Shown: positions 19,301 through 26,566 of the stretch, one piece after another
Layout: every line of letters begins with the position of its first letter
How positions within the stretch are numbered: position 1 is the first letter of the stretch
Source of the DNA: a virus
Virus record (IMG/VR): IMGVR_UViG_3300027704_000115
Coordinates: 1-29,303 of that record
Strand: one strand, 5' to 3'
Length of the DNA: 29,303 nt
Notes under the pieces: model-generated
Told to the model about the DNA's origin: nothing
What the model saw: only the letters and a program-made list of their open reading frames with translations
Database searches by the model: none
Position numbers and translations under genes: made by a program

Positions 19301-20999
19301 TGTTTTCCGCTAAGGCTTGCTTTAATTCTTTTATTTGCTTTTGGAGTTTCAACTTGCTCGTTCTCATCTTGTGAGCGTTGATACCAGCAATCATTTTCTT
19401 CTGACTTCGATTAACAGGGCCGGTGATAGCCACCCCACCCTCTTCTATTTTGAACTCAGTCATCAGTTCTTCAAAAGTCATAGAACCGTATTTTTCCTCG
19501 ATGTCTATATCCTTGAATCTTCTATCGCCCGACTTGGTAGCCAAGGCAGCCATTATTTTATCTCTATAAGTGGCGGACTCTTCCTTCATTCGTTTGTTAA
19601 TAACGTCAATCGCTTTGTCTGTTTTCTCATATGCCGCTTGAGTTGTTTTTACATCTGCTTTTAACTTAAGTTGTAATTCTTTGTGGGCGTCTGTTAGTTT
19701 TCTGCCTGAAGGATTATCTTTACTAAAGTCTATGTTTTTCCAAGAATCTACAGGGGTTATATACGTTTTTTGCAATTCGGCTTGTAATGAAATCTCAAAA
19801 TTTAATATTTGGTCGTTGTTTCCAGTGAATAGATAATCATATTTCTTATGAACATGTCCTCTATCGAATAAAGATAAACAATTTGCCTTATTGTTTTTTA
19901 TTTTTGTGAAAAAGTCAGTCATGTTCTGCTCAACTATTTTCATCTGAAAATCTATATAATAGACAACCTTATATGCTTGTGTTCCTTTTACTGGATTGAA
20001 TCCATTTATCTTCATTGCCATCATAGGAGTAATTTTGGCTACTCTAGTATAACTAGGATTATCTTTAGTCAACTCTCCTGTAATATCGACAGATTTCAGA
20101 ATAATCTCTTCTACCGTTCCATATATGTTTTGTCCTGGCATTGAATCGCCTAATTCTATAGCATTATTTTTTCCAGTAAGTGTTGTACCTTTTTTTGCTG
20201 GTGGCATTGCTGATTTTGAAAAATAGTTGAAAAACTGGTCAGAAAACTCATAGGAATACTCATTTTTCATTGAGCCCTCTAAGTGTTTATTATTTTCATC
20301 AATTTGTAAATTTAGTTCTGTAAAAAAACTATCTAATGTTTCTTTTAAAGAAAACATTTTGCCACAATTATATGTAAAAACGTGTTGTATTGTAGATAAA
20401 AATCCATCAGACACAGACTCATCAAGAGCAACTTGGCCAGCAATTACTGTAGTTGTTCCTCTAGAATCTGTAGAGGTGTTTACTTGGTTGTAGGCACTTA
20501 TTTTAAACGGAAACACTTTTGTATCGGGTAATTTTTCTTGTTTTTGACCGTCTGCGCCTAAGAAGTTAATTTTTATAAAGTATACTGCATCTGAAATGGA
20601 TTTATATCCACATAATGCTATCGCAGCCTGAAGTGAATCTGCTAAACTTGTATTTCCAACCTGAGTACAAGTAAATTCAAGTTTATCTGCTGTACCGGCA
20701 AGTTTACTATGGTTTGCGTTTCCCACACCAACAGAGGTAATACTTAGATTTGTTATGTTAAATTCTGTAGTATAGGCTGTTTTGGCAATTGTTATATACT
20801 GTGACTCGGGTCCTGGCCATTCGTCTTTGGCAATAATTGATGATAGTTGGGATTCTTGTATCTGAAATTTACGTGTATCAATATGGTTCACTACAAACCA
20901 TTCTAGTGAATACGTATAGGAGTCAAACCTGTCTAGAGGATTTTCTATAAAATCCTTCTCATACAGTTTTATAATATCGCTAAAGGTCTCTATCGCCAT
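16323..20999 (-). CDS. Giant baseplate-hub-associated structural protein (1558 aa)
   Basis: No firm family name can be given. The N-terminus contains NPLDRFDSYTYSLEW, a pattern I associate with large virion proteins of marine myophages. Residues about 375-405 contain the KKYDYLFTGNNDQILNFEI region, also typical of that group. Residues about 430-590 are charged and helical with likely coiled coils (around AYEKTDKAIDVINKRMKEE and KLQKQIKELKQALAENK). Two related helical segments, LLKSGLSLDEATKV (near 843-860) and MMQGGLTLDEVARAA (near 1225-1242), suggest an internal duplication. No enzymatic motif is evident. It lies directly between gp53 and gp5 with a 4-nt gap and a 7-nt overlap. By position it is the best candidate for the hub that receives gp5 (the role of T4 gp27), but that is inference and it is about four times larger than gp27. 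Confidence 0.65.
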   Translation of the reverse strand: MAIETFSDIIKLYEKDFIENPLDRFDSYTYSLEWFVVNHIDTRKFQIQESQLSSIIAKDEWPGPESQYITIAKTAYTTEFNITNLSITSVGVGNANHSKLAGTADKLEFTCTQVGNTSLADSLQAAIALCGYKSISDAVYFIKINFLGADGQKQEKLPDTKVFPFKISAYNQVNTSTDSRGTTTVIAGQVALDESVSDGFLSTIQHVFTYNCGKMFSLKETLDSFFTELNLQIDENNKHLEGSMKNEYSYEFSDQFFNYFSKSAMPPAKKGTTLTGKNNAIELGDSMPGQNIYGTVEEIILKSVDITGELTKDNPSYTRVAKITPMMAMKINGFNPVKGTQAYKVVYYIDFQMKIVEQNMTDFFTKIKNNKANCLSLFDRGHVHKKYDYLFTGNNDQILNFEISLQAELQKTYITPVDSWKNIDFSKDNPSGRKLTDAHKELQLKLKADVKTTQAAYEKTDKAIDVINKRMKEESATYRDKIMAALATKSGDRRFKDIDIEEKYGSMTFEELMTEFKIEEGGVAITGPVNRSQKKMIAGINAHKMRTSKLKLQKQIKELKQALAENKISLTEATDMLNETMQDITATNLLKGETDRMGARMDGYKSSTASMFDSMRDKNTPNIILAEELGDDYITTLSNDDFRTILTAQAQNPIQFESLLYKDASGNFTSSSGDAEAVLQNAKTKYYESKGGELSMVNAQMTIKGDPFFIEGYMPANTKKVLYENGGTLLDKSFSPVTSFANGFPHIVINSGKAKGTDINDNVITGNLILSLYAVKGITSDFSGGLFTQTLSLVKNTSAEHFTKDVVVAEIEELDDVDVVETNIVIVELISEAEKQAAFTANKLAGLLKSGLSLDEATKVIANGELAVRMALDNHMTKNDAFPLGGAYGTGVDGGPPDDTTFKEKLANGWDAITSVFSNSTTNEVKVKPIVDNSHVVLENTAATLGINGNNLTGDLGKHDAPLLDNMVRRNNADDYIQSTRILTGACRGGDESACTEISSAQDALLATIGVTPEEKGTGAAVTKMNNYFNNVIADSGTHADFVLSEEEVAAYSIAVGGELNITGHDQKRIQKIIKKATGERTPNIILEEIKARKYNLPMGASHDNGILNGTDPLLNAKVEGVVINGEIPHWPGDKADLYSADLTAEKTEEGFFKSLISKTVDSTKSFFGFETRKLEIVDIEENTLTSTEAYDVKVLSDEIAHIIDYDSVTSDDVAEDWYGRSSGVLAAQMMQGGLTLDEVARAAMENAQKNRITQSLKIDGLSDDGWVNVEAYAKGINDIAAGTAANGTGTRNNLTDAVNTQTLGETVTNDVATATQLTSKTSGYYFDYLQKQEDIKTLQQVESDIAKNHLALPTVTTTAVRTIVTDGVTEYIPVTTPVSQTKIEYQPILVMPLENASLNTLDVYLPSQRGDELLNKNVSVNEVAQLDQARKVYDLITDIHSTTIEVDDEYTNTKVVVKDYNNLPPLIYVDSTGASKTIDNPSAYFGLYTNTFDDSNPAFMSDYIMLKEKISDLFPSITVGQPTYPTDGTKDFDGLQIYMRESLFYIDKTKPPGSTIW

Positions 21000-21003
21000 C
21001 TGA

Positions 21004-21294
21004 TTATACCATGTTACTAATGTTGTCTATGTTTGGAATTCTAATTTTAATTCCTGCAGAAAAATCTCTAATAGGGTCAATTATATCATTAGGATTTCTT
21101 GCGGCGAAAATCCACCAATATTTTGCAGTACCATACATTTGGTAACTACATAAATCTGGTCGCTCATCAAACTCTGTTGGTATTGTGTACACCTCATCGA
21201 ATGGGTCAGGATATAAGTTTCTGAACGTGATTAAATCTAATATTGAGTCGTCAATTATATTTGTTTTACTCCATGGAGAATTATTTTTATACAT
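21004..21294 (-). CDS. gp53: Baseplate wedge protein gp53
   Basis: This small protein (96 aa from ATG 21294, 99 aa from ATG 21303) carries the gp53 pattern DERPDLCSYQMYGTAKYWWI, then FAARNPNDIIDPIRDF and a C-terminal AGIKIRIP strand, matching the LysM-like fold known for gp53. gp53 joins neighbouring wedges in the baseplate periphery of T4-like phages. Two in-frame ATGs are available. The inner one (21294) has AAAGG nine bases upstream, while the outer one would have no spacing, so I chose the inner start. Either start overlaps the end of the gp48-like gene, which implies translational coupling. Confidence 0.78.
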   Translation of the reverse strand: MYKNNSPWSKTNIIDDSILDLITFRNLYPDPFDEVYTIPTEFDERPDLCSYQMYGTAKYWWIFAARNPNDIIDPIRDFSAGIKIRIPNIDNISNMV

Positions 21295-21958
21295 AGCCTT
21301 CATCCTTTAAGTTGCCTGCTAGATAAGACTCTACACTAAATTTTTCTCGTATATTCTTAGGTGAGTATGAAACGGTTAGCGACAACACAAACATGTTCAT
21401 AACTGGAACTCTCATATCTTTATAGTTTACATAATCTATATCAGAATCTAAGTTCCACGTAAAGTCACGAACAACACAAGGAACATTATTATATATTCCA
21501 TGGCCGTTAAATCGCAATATCGGTGGTGGCTGACCGGGGTTCTTATCATTTGCCCATTGCATTTTCATTGTACTTCTAAGCCACACTGATGCGTTATATA
21601 CATATTCTGCTTCTTCTTCACTTCTCACGAGCATTGGGGCAGTGATATTAAGGTCCATATTTGCATGACTAACGAATGCTCTTTGCTGAAAGTTGCTGTG
21701 GTCGATATCATATGACGAATAGTTTGCACTTTGAATTACTGATATTGTAGGAGTAAAAGGAAAGTTAAGTCTGGTGGTGCTGGCGGTGCCGTCTTTACCA
21801 AAATAACTATTTCTGGGACCTTGGAATTTATACCTTGCATCAGTTCCATTAGGGTTATTTAAGATGTTGGATCTGTTACCAAATTCATCGTCAACGTCAA
21901 ATTTCCCACTAGGGTCTTCTAAATATACTGGTTGTTTTGTGTAATATGGGGTTGCCAT
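21287..21958 (-). CDS. gp48: Baseplate tail-tube cap protein, gp48-like
   Basis: The 223-aa protein contains RSTMKMQWANDKNPGQPPPI, then LRFNGHGIYNNVPCVVRDF and TWNLDSDIDYV, ending in MFVLSLTVSYSPKNIREKFS. The PPPxLRF...G...NVPxVV...W..xDxDYV pattern is the one I know from gp48/gp54-type baseplate-tube junction proteins of marine T4-like phages. It initiates tube assembly on the baseplate. It is shorter than T4 gp48 (about 364 aa). GTG (21961) and ATG (21958) are adjacent. GGAG lies eight bases before the ATG and five before the GTG, so I prefer the ATG. It is the first gene of the main minus-strand baseplate unit, just downstream of a late-promoter word. gp54 is the alternative name. Confidence 0.62.
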   Translation of the reverse strand: MATPYYTKQPVYLEDPSGKFDVDDEFGNRSNILNNPNGTDARYKFQGPRNSYFGKDGTASTTRLNFPFTPTISVIQSANYSSYDIDHSNFQQRAFVSHANMDLNITAPMLVRSEEEAEYVYNASVWLRSTMKMQWANDKNPGQPPPILRFNGHGIYNNVPCVVRDFTWNLDSDIDYVNYKDMRVPVMNMFVLSLTVSYSPKNIREKFSVESYLAGNLKDEGYV

Positions 21959-21986
21959 CACTTTTACTCCTAAACTATTATAACAG

Positions 21987-21994
21987 TATTTATC
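21987..21994 (-). promoter_or_regulatory. Late-promoter-like word GATAAATA upstream of the baseplate operon
   Basis: The minus strand reads GATAAATAC, identical over nine bases to the word upstream of gp25. It lies 28 nt before the gp48-like ATG, giving a leader of roughly 20 nt that contains the TAGGAG ribosome binding site. It is one mismatch from the T4 late consensus TATAAATA. Confidence 0.65.
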
Positions 21995-22044
21995 GTTCTA
22001 TTATATGCGAAGTTTTCGGACCTGAAGATTTTTACTATATAGGC

Positions 22045-22084
22045 ATTATAACACTTGACATCCGTTAACAAATAGTGTTATAAT
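22045..22084. repeat. Perfect 10-bp inverted repeat overlapping the gp55 promoter
   Basis: ATTATAACAC (22045-22054) and GTGTTATAAT (22075-22084) are exact reverse complements separated by 20 nt. The right arm contains the plus-strand TATAAT of the gp55 promoter. The left arm therefore places a TATAAT on the minus strand, with a weaker -35-like TTTGTT upstream of it. The structure could be an operator for a dimeric regulator or a symmetric divergent promoter serving gp55 and the baseplate operon. Confidence 0.6.
22055..22084 (+). promoter_or_regulatory. Consensus sigma70-type promoter for gp55 and downstream genes
   Basis: TTGACA (22055-22060), an 18-nt spacer and TATAAT (22079-22084) are both perfect consensus boxes. 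The start region TGTTATAATAGTATTAAAT (22076-22094) is nearly the same as that of the clpP promoter. A strong TAGGAG ribosome binding site follows and gp55 starts 25 nt after the -10 box. All plus-strand genes up to 28756 could be read from here, as gaps are at most 9 nt. Confidence 0.8.
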
Positions 22085-22109
22085 AGTATTAAATTAGGAG
22101 AAATATACT

Positions 22110-22979
22110 ATGGCAAGAAGGCAAAACTACTTAAACAATAAGGATATGCTTAAACAAATTCATATCTCTAAATCAAACTATTCTTGGTTTGAAGATAGGG
22201 ACCAACACCATCAGCATGAAATTATCTTATATTCAACTGATGACATTGCTGATGCAGTAGAACAAGCAAGACAGAATAAAGCGAAACGCTTACAAAAACT
22301 GGCTTGGGATGCTAATGATGATAAAAAGAAGAAGCAGGTAGACTTTGAAATCGACCCTAATTCTTTTTCTGAAGATGAAATTGTATTTCGTATAATGGGA
22401 TTTGACCATATACCAGACGAACCAGGTAGAAAAGCAAATCCAAAGACAGTAGCAGACCACAAAGTAAAGTTGCCATTTCCAGCATTTACTCACTATACGT
22501 TTGTAGATGGAAAACTCAACGAAGTCGGAATATCACATTATAATAAAGATAAAGAGTTTGATTTGAGTTCTGGCAAAATTACTGCTATTCTGGCAACAAT
22601 GTATATCAAGTTAGTAGAACGATATTCTCAGAGGTCTAACTGGCGTGGATATACATATATTGATGAAATGCGTGGACAAGCATTGCTACAATTAGCACAG
22701 ATTGGACTACAATTTAACGAAGATAAGAGTGATAACCCATTTGCTTACTACACAACAGTAGTAAACAATTCGTTCACTCGTGTACTTAACATAGAAAAGA
22801 AAAATCAAGGCATTCGTGATGACTTGCTAGAAAAAGCAGGACAGGCGCCAAGTTGGACAAGACAACTAGCACACGAAATGAAATCTCAGGAGCGTTGGCA
22901 GAAAGTCGTCAAAACAAAAATTACAGACGATGCTATCCCAACAGAAACCATTAAAGAGATTTACGCCGATAATGACTAA
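22110..22979 (+). CDS. gp55: Late-transcription sigma factor gp55, extended
   Basis: gp55 directs host RNA polymerase to TATAAATA-type late promoters together with the sliding clamp. The sigma-like core is at residues about 181-230: YTYIDEMRGQALLQLAQIG, then NPFAYYTTVVNNSFTRVLNI and EKKNQGIRDDLL, corresponding to sigma region 2. The protein is 289 aa against 185 in T4. Residues 1-150 form an extra N-terminal part (MARRQNYLNNKDMLKQI, EIVFRIMGFDHIPDEPGRKA, LPFPAFTHYTF) not expected from T4 gp55. TAGGAG lies eight bases before the ATG. The stop overlaps the gp47 start by 8 nt. Late-promoter words in front of both minus-strand baseplate units give it plausible local targets. Confidence 0.85.
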   Translation: MARRQNYLNNKDMLKQIHISKSNYSWFEDRDQHHQHEIILYSTDDIADAVEQARQNKAKRLQKLAWDANDDKKKKQVDFEIDPNSFSEDEIVFRIMGFDHIPDEPGRKANPKTVADHKVKLPFPAFTHYTFVDGKLNEVGISHYNKDKEFDLSSGKITAILATMYIKLVERYSQRSNWRGYTYIDEMRGQALLQLAQIGLQFNEDKSDNPFAYYTTVVNNSFTRVLNIEKKNQGIRDDLLEKAGQAPSWTRQLAHEMKSQERWQKVVKTKITDDAIPTETIKEIYADND

Positions 22980-23991
22980 AAACTTATTCAAAAAGGCCGC
23001 TTGTTTTACAGATATCCATTGGGGTCTGAAGAACAACGCAAAACAGCACAATGAAGATTGCTTAGATTTCGTTGATTGGTTTATAGAGGACGCAAAGAAA
23101 AGAGATTGCGAAACTTGTATATTCTTAGGCGATTGGCACCATAACAGGTCAAGTCTAAACATATCAACAATGAAATACAGTCTTGCTGGTCTACGAAGAC
23201 TAAGCAAAGCATTCGAAAAAGTTTATGTCATTCTAGGGAACCACGATTTGTTTTACCGTGAAACCCGTGATGTAAACTCTATGGAATTTATTGACGATTT
23301 ACCTAATGTAGTGCTAGTAAGAGATACGCTAATAGAGGGTGATGTCGGTATTGTGCCATGGTTAGTCGGTGATGAATGGAAGAAGATTCCTAAGATAAAG
23401 ACAAAATACATCTTTAGTCATTTAGAGTTACCAACATTTAAACTCAATGCAATGATTGAAATGCCTGACCACGGTGGTCTTAAAGGCAGTATGTTTACTA
23501 ATCAAGACTATGTGTTCACTGGACACTTTCATCAACGTCAAGTAAAAGGCAATGTAATTTATATTGGTAATGCATTCCCTCATAACTTCTCAGACAACTG
23601 GGATGATGATAGAGGTTGGATGTACTTAGAATGGGATAAAGAACCAGAGTTCTTTACTTGGAAAGATGCACCAAAATACAGAACGATTGCATTATCTAAA
23701 CTGTTAGATGACCCAGATAAGTTTCTAGTACCAAAGACAACAGTAAAGATAACACTAGATATAGATATTTCTTATGAAGAAGCAAATTTTATTAAGGATA
23801 CATTTGTAGAAACATACAAGTTACGTGATGTAACGTTAGTGCCAGTCAAAAGTAATGAACATGAAAATGACACTGGTGCTGAAATACATTTTGAAACAAT
23901 AGATGAAATTGTCGTGTCACAGTTAGCGTCATTAGATAATAACGGCAGTTTTGATAAAAACATACTTATCGAAATATATAATAACTTATGA
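22972..23991 (+). CDS. gp47: Recombination endonuclease subunit gp47 (SbcD/Mre11-like)
   Basis: gp47 is the nuclease partner of gp46 and processes DNA ends for recombination-dependent replication. The metallophosphoesterase motifs are all present: Asp14-x-His16 (TDIHWG), GDWHHN at 53-58, GNHD at 89-92, FSHLE and GHFHQRQ. I chose the ATG at 22972, inside the gp55 stop (AATGACTAA), giving 339 aa, the length I recall for T4 gp47. An in-frame ATG at 22930 lies deeper inside gp55 and would add 14 residues ahead of the conserved fold. The gene overlaps the next by 4 nt (ATGA). The usual partner gp46 follows after one intervening gene. Confidence 0.93.
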   Translation: MTKNLFKKAACFTDIHWGLKNNAKQHNEDCLDFVDWFIEDAKKRDCETCIFLGDWHHNRSSLNISTMKYSLAGLRRLSKAFEKVYVILGNHDLFYRETRDVNSMEFIDDLPNVVLVRDTLIEGDVGIVPWLVGDEWKKIPKIKTKYIFSHLELPTFKLNAMIEMPDHGGLKGSMFTNQDYVFTGHFHQRQVKGNVIYIGNAFPHNFSDNWDDDRGWMYLEWDKEPEFFTWKDAPKYRTIALSKLLDDPDKFLVPKTTVKITLDIDISYEEANFIKDTFVETYKLRDVTLVPVKSNEHENDTGAEIHFETIDEIVVSQLASLDNNGSFDKNILIEIYNNL

Positions 23992-24584
23992 AAAAGATAT
24001 TAATCACTGGAAGTCGTAAGTACGGCTTGTGCGAGGCTATTTGTAATCTGTTTGATACAATGCCCGATATAGAATATGAAACTGCTAGTAGAAGCAATGG
24101 CTACTTTTTAGACACAAGTGAAGGTCAGAAAAAATTGGCAGAAAGATATATTGAAGGCGACTTTGATATATTCATAAACAATTCTGCAATCTGGAAGTTC
24201 CAACAAGTTATGATTGTCGAATCTGTATTTAATGCGATGGAAGAAGCAAATAGAAAAGGACATATTATAAACATAGGGTCAACTGCTGATACAGGTGTAA
24301 AAGGAAGAACTTGGAGATATCCAACAGAAAAGAAGGCACTTAAAGCATACAACAGAGATTTGACTTACAAAGCAATGGGTGGCAGTAACATAAAAACAAC
24401 GTTAATTTCACCAGGAAGTTTAACAACATCAAGTGTTATGAAGAAACATCCAGATAGAAAACTAATTGATGTAGAGTATATAGCAGAGTTAGTAGTATGG
24501 ACAATTAGTCAACCAGAGTACATCAACGTCAACGAATTATCAATTGACCCAATACAATTTGGAACTTACGCAAGAGAGGTATAA
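23988..24584 (+). CDS. Short-chain dehydrogenase/reductase (SDR), phage-encoded
   Basis: This 198-aa protein is a compact Rossmann-fold SDR. Seen motifs are a nucleotide-binding turn TGSRKYGLC (7-15; the usual TGxxxGxG has one extra residue and its last Gly is replaced by Cys), NNSA at 64-67, INIGSTA with Ser98, then Tyr111-x3-Lys115 (YPTEK), and the LISPGSLTT segment after the active site. The Ser-to-Tyr spacing of 13 is the classical one, so the catalytic triad appears intact. Substrate and coenzyme are unknown. It is shorter than most SDRs (about 250 aa). It sits between gp47 and gp46, overlapping gp47 by 4 nt and ending two bases before the gp46 start. That is an unusual insertion into a normally functional pair. 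Confidence 0.85.
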   Translation: MKKILITGSRKYGLCEAICNLFDTMPDIEYETASRSNGYFLDTSEGQKKLAERYIEGDFDIFINNSAIWKFQQVMIVESVFNAMEEANRKGHIINIGSTADTGVKGRTWRYPTEKKALKAYNRDLTYKAMGGSNIKTTLISPGSLTTSSVMKKHPDRKLIDVEYIAELVVWTISQPEYINVNELSIDPIQFGTYAREV

Positions 24585-24586
24585 GT

Positions 24587-26377
24587 TTGTTAATAATTAA
24601 GAACATAACAATAAGAAATTTTATGAGTGTGGGCAATGTGACCCAGGCTGTGAAATTAGACCAGGATGAACTGACTTTAGTCCTAGGTAATAATATAGAT
24701 TTAGGTGGTGATGGTTCTCGTAACGGAACTGGCAAGACCACTCTAATCAATGCGTTGTCATACGGACTATATGGCAAAGCACTTACAAATATTAAACAGA
24801 ATAATCTAATCAACAAGACTAATGGCAAAGGCATGATGGTCACAGTTGATTTTGCATACAATGGAAATGAATATCGTATTGAACGTGGTCGTTCTCCAAA
24901 TGTATTTCATTTCTTAAGAGATGGTATGGAACTTGGTGAGAACAGTGTAGAGAACGCTGGTCAAGGTGAAATGCGAATGACCCAGTTTGAAGTAGAGAGT
25001 ATCATTGGTCTTTCTCATGCAATGTTCAAACATATTGTTGCACTTAACACATACACTGAACCATTCTTGTCATTACGTGCAAATGACCAAAGAGAGTTAA
25101 TTGAAGAACTTCTAGGAATTACAGAACTATCTCGTAAAGCAGAAGTTCTAAAAGAGATTTCAAAGAATACAAAAGAACAAGTAAAAGAAGAAGAATACAC
25201 ACTAAAAGCAAAAGAAGATACAAATGCTCGTATTCTAAAAAGTATCAAAGACATTGAACGTAGACAAAGAGTTTGGACTACTAAACAAACAACTGATATA
25301 GAAGCATTAGAGTCCGCACTTAATTCTCTATCTCATATTGATATCAAAGGTGAACTTGAGCAACATGCACTGTTGGTAACTTACAATGAAAACTTGACTG
25401 CTAAAAACCAAGCAACAACTTGGATTAACAGTATTACATCAGACACAACAAAGCAATCAAACTTAATTGAACGATTAAACAAAGAAATAGTATTGATTGA
25501 AGAACATAAGTGTCACTCGTGTGGTCAAGAAATTCATGATGAGAAACAAGAGGAAATTCTTCTAAGTAAGAATACACTAAAGAACGAAGCAGTAGAACAA
25601 GTATCTACAAACGATACTTCGTTAAAAGAACATAATACATTAGTTGAGAGTATTGGTAGCATAGGTGACAAGCCTGTTACGTTCTACCCTACATTATCTG
25701 ATGCATACGAACATCAAAATTCTGTAGACAAACTAGTAGAACAGATTGAATCGAATAAGAATGTAGAAGACCCATACGCAGAACAAATTGCTGACATGCG
25801 TGACAGTGCATTAGAAGATGTTGATTATGGTCATATGAATTCTTTAGTTTCATTACTTGAACACCAAGACTTCCTACTGAAACTACTAACTAACAAAGAC
25901 AGTTTTATTCGTAAAAAGATTATAGACCAGAACTTAAGTTATTTAAATTCTCGTCTAGCACATTACTTAGATAAGTTAGGATTACCACATGATGTGATAT
26001 TCCAGAGCGATTTAACAGTAGAAATTACTGAGTTAGGTCGTGATTTAGACTTCGATAACTTATCTAGGGGTGAAAGAAACCGACTTATATTAGGTTTAAG
26101 TTGGAGTTTCCGTGACATATTCGAGTCATTATACAGTACAATTAACGTGTTATTCGTAGATGAATTGATAGATAGCGGAATGGATACCAATGGTGTCGAA
26201 TCGTCACTTGCTATTCTTAAGAAGATGGCAAGAGATGGAAATAGAAGTGTATTTTTAATATCACACAAAGAAGAATTACAAGGACGGGTCGAAAGCGTTC
26301 TTAATGTAATAAAAGAAAATGGTTTCACAAGTTTTTCTCATGAAGAGGAAAGCGCCATATATAAAACACAGGAGTAA
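24587..26377 (+). CDS. gp46: Recombination endonuclease subunit gp46 (SbcC/Rad50-like)
   Basis: This 596-aa SMC/Rad50-type ATPase holds DNA ends for the gp47 nuclease. Features in order: N-terminal strand LIIKNITIRNFMSVGN; Walker A GSRNGTGKTT at 43-52; long coiled-coil arms (about 190-430); zinc-hook CHSC with Cys309 and Cys312; ABC signature LSRGE at 492-496; Walker B VLFVDE with Asp525-Glu526; and a C-terminal SVFLISHKEE. Length is close to T4 gp46 (about 560). The start is TTG at 24587, supported by GAGAGG eight bases upstream and by the conserved N-terminus beginning right after it; no ATG fits. The rare start may lower gp46 relative to gp47. Its ribosome binding site is complementary to the loop of the RNA at 28806-29015 (AGAGAGGT at 24573-24580). 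Confidence 0.93.
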   Translation: MLIIKNITIRNFMSVGNVTQAVKLDQDELTLVLGNNIDLGGDGSRNGTGKTTLINALSYGLYGKALTNIKQNNLINKTNGKGMMVTVDFAYNGNEYRIERGRSPNVFHFLRDGMELGENSVENAGQGEMRMTQFEVESIIGLSHAMFKHIVALNTYTEPFLSLRANDQRELIEELLGITELSRKAEVLKEISKNTKEQVKEEEYTLKAKEDTNARILKSIKDIERRQRVWTTKQTTDIEALESALNSLSHIDIKGELEQHALLVTYNENLTAKNQATTWINSITSDTTKQSNLIERLNKEIVLIEEHKCHSCGQEIHDEKQEEILLSKNTLKNEAVEQVSTNDTSLKEHNTLVESIGSIGDKPVTFYPTLSDAYEHQNSVDKLVEQIESNKNVEDPYAEQIADMRDSALEDVDYGHMNSLVSLLEHQDFLLKLLTNKDSFIRKKIIDQNLSYLNSRLAHYLDKLGLPHDVIFQSDLTVEITELGRDLDFDNLSRGERNRLILGLSWSFRDIFESLYSTINVLFVDELIDSGMDTNGVESSLAILKKMARDGNRSVFLISHKEELQGRVESVLNVIKENGFTSFSHEEESAIYKTQE

Positions 26378-26380
26378 CAT

Positions 26381-26557
26381 ATGAGTACTAACGCAGAAAT
26401 TATGGAAGCAATTGAAACATACCAGGCAGAAAATGCTAAGTTTGAAGAAAAAGGTGTAAAAGCCTCAGCGGCTCGTGCCAGAAAAGCACTAGGCGATATC
26501 GGAAAACTTACAAAGGTACGTAGAGCAGAAATCCAAGATAAAAAGAACAATATGTAA
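26381..26557 (+). CDS. Small histone H1/Hc1-like basic protein (58 aa)
   Basis: The ORF begins MSTNAEIMEAIETYQAENAK and ends at TAA 26555-26557. The ATG has GGAG six bases upstream, inside the end of gp46. Residues about 20-57 (EEKGVKASAARARKALGDIG, then KLTKVRRAEIQDKKN) are basic and helical. They resemble the EKGNKAAxxRxR...LxKxxKxxRxEI pattern of Chlamydia Hc1 histone-like proteins, which also appears in many marine phages. A DNA- or RNA-compacting role is inferred from that similarity. The gene lies 3 nt after gp46 and 9 nt before the methyltransferase-like gene, so it is cotranscribed with both. Confidence 0.75.
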   Translation: MSTNAEIMEAIETYQAENAKFEEKGVKASAARARKALGDIGKLTKVRRAEIQDKKNNM

Positions 26558-26566
26558 GTAATCAGT

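Noticed and set aside
22930-22971. Upstream ATG for gp47
   Set aside because: It would overlap gp55 by 50 nt; the ATG at 22972 sits in the coupled stop and gives the T4-like length of 339 aa.
24587-24589. Frameshift or missing start in gp46 because no ATG is present
   Set aside because: A TTG with GAGAGG at good spacing precedes the conserved N-terminus, so the gene is intact.
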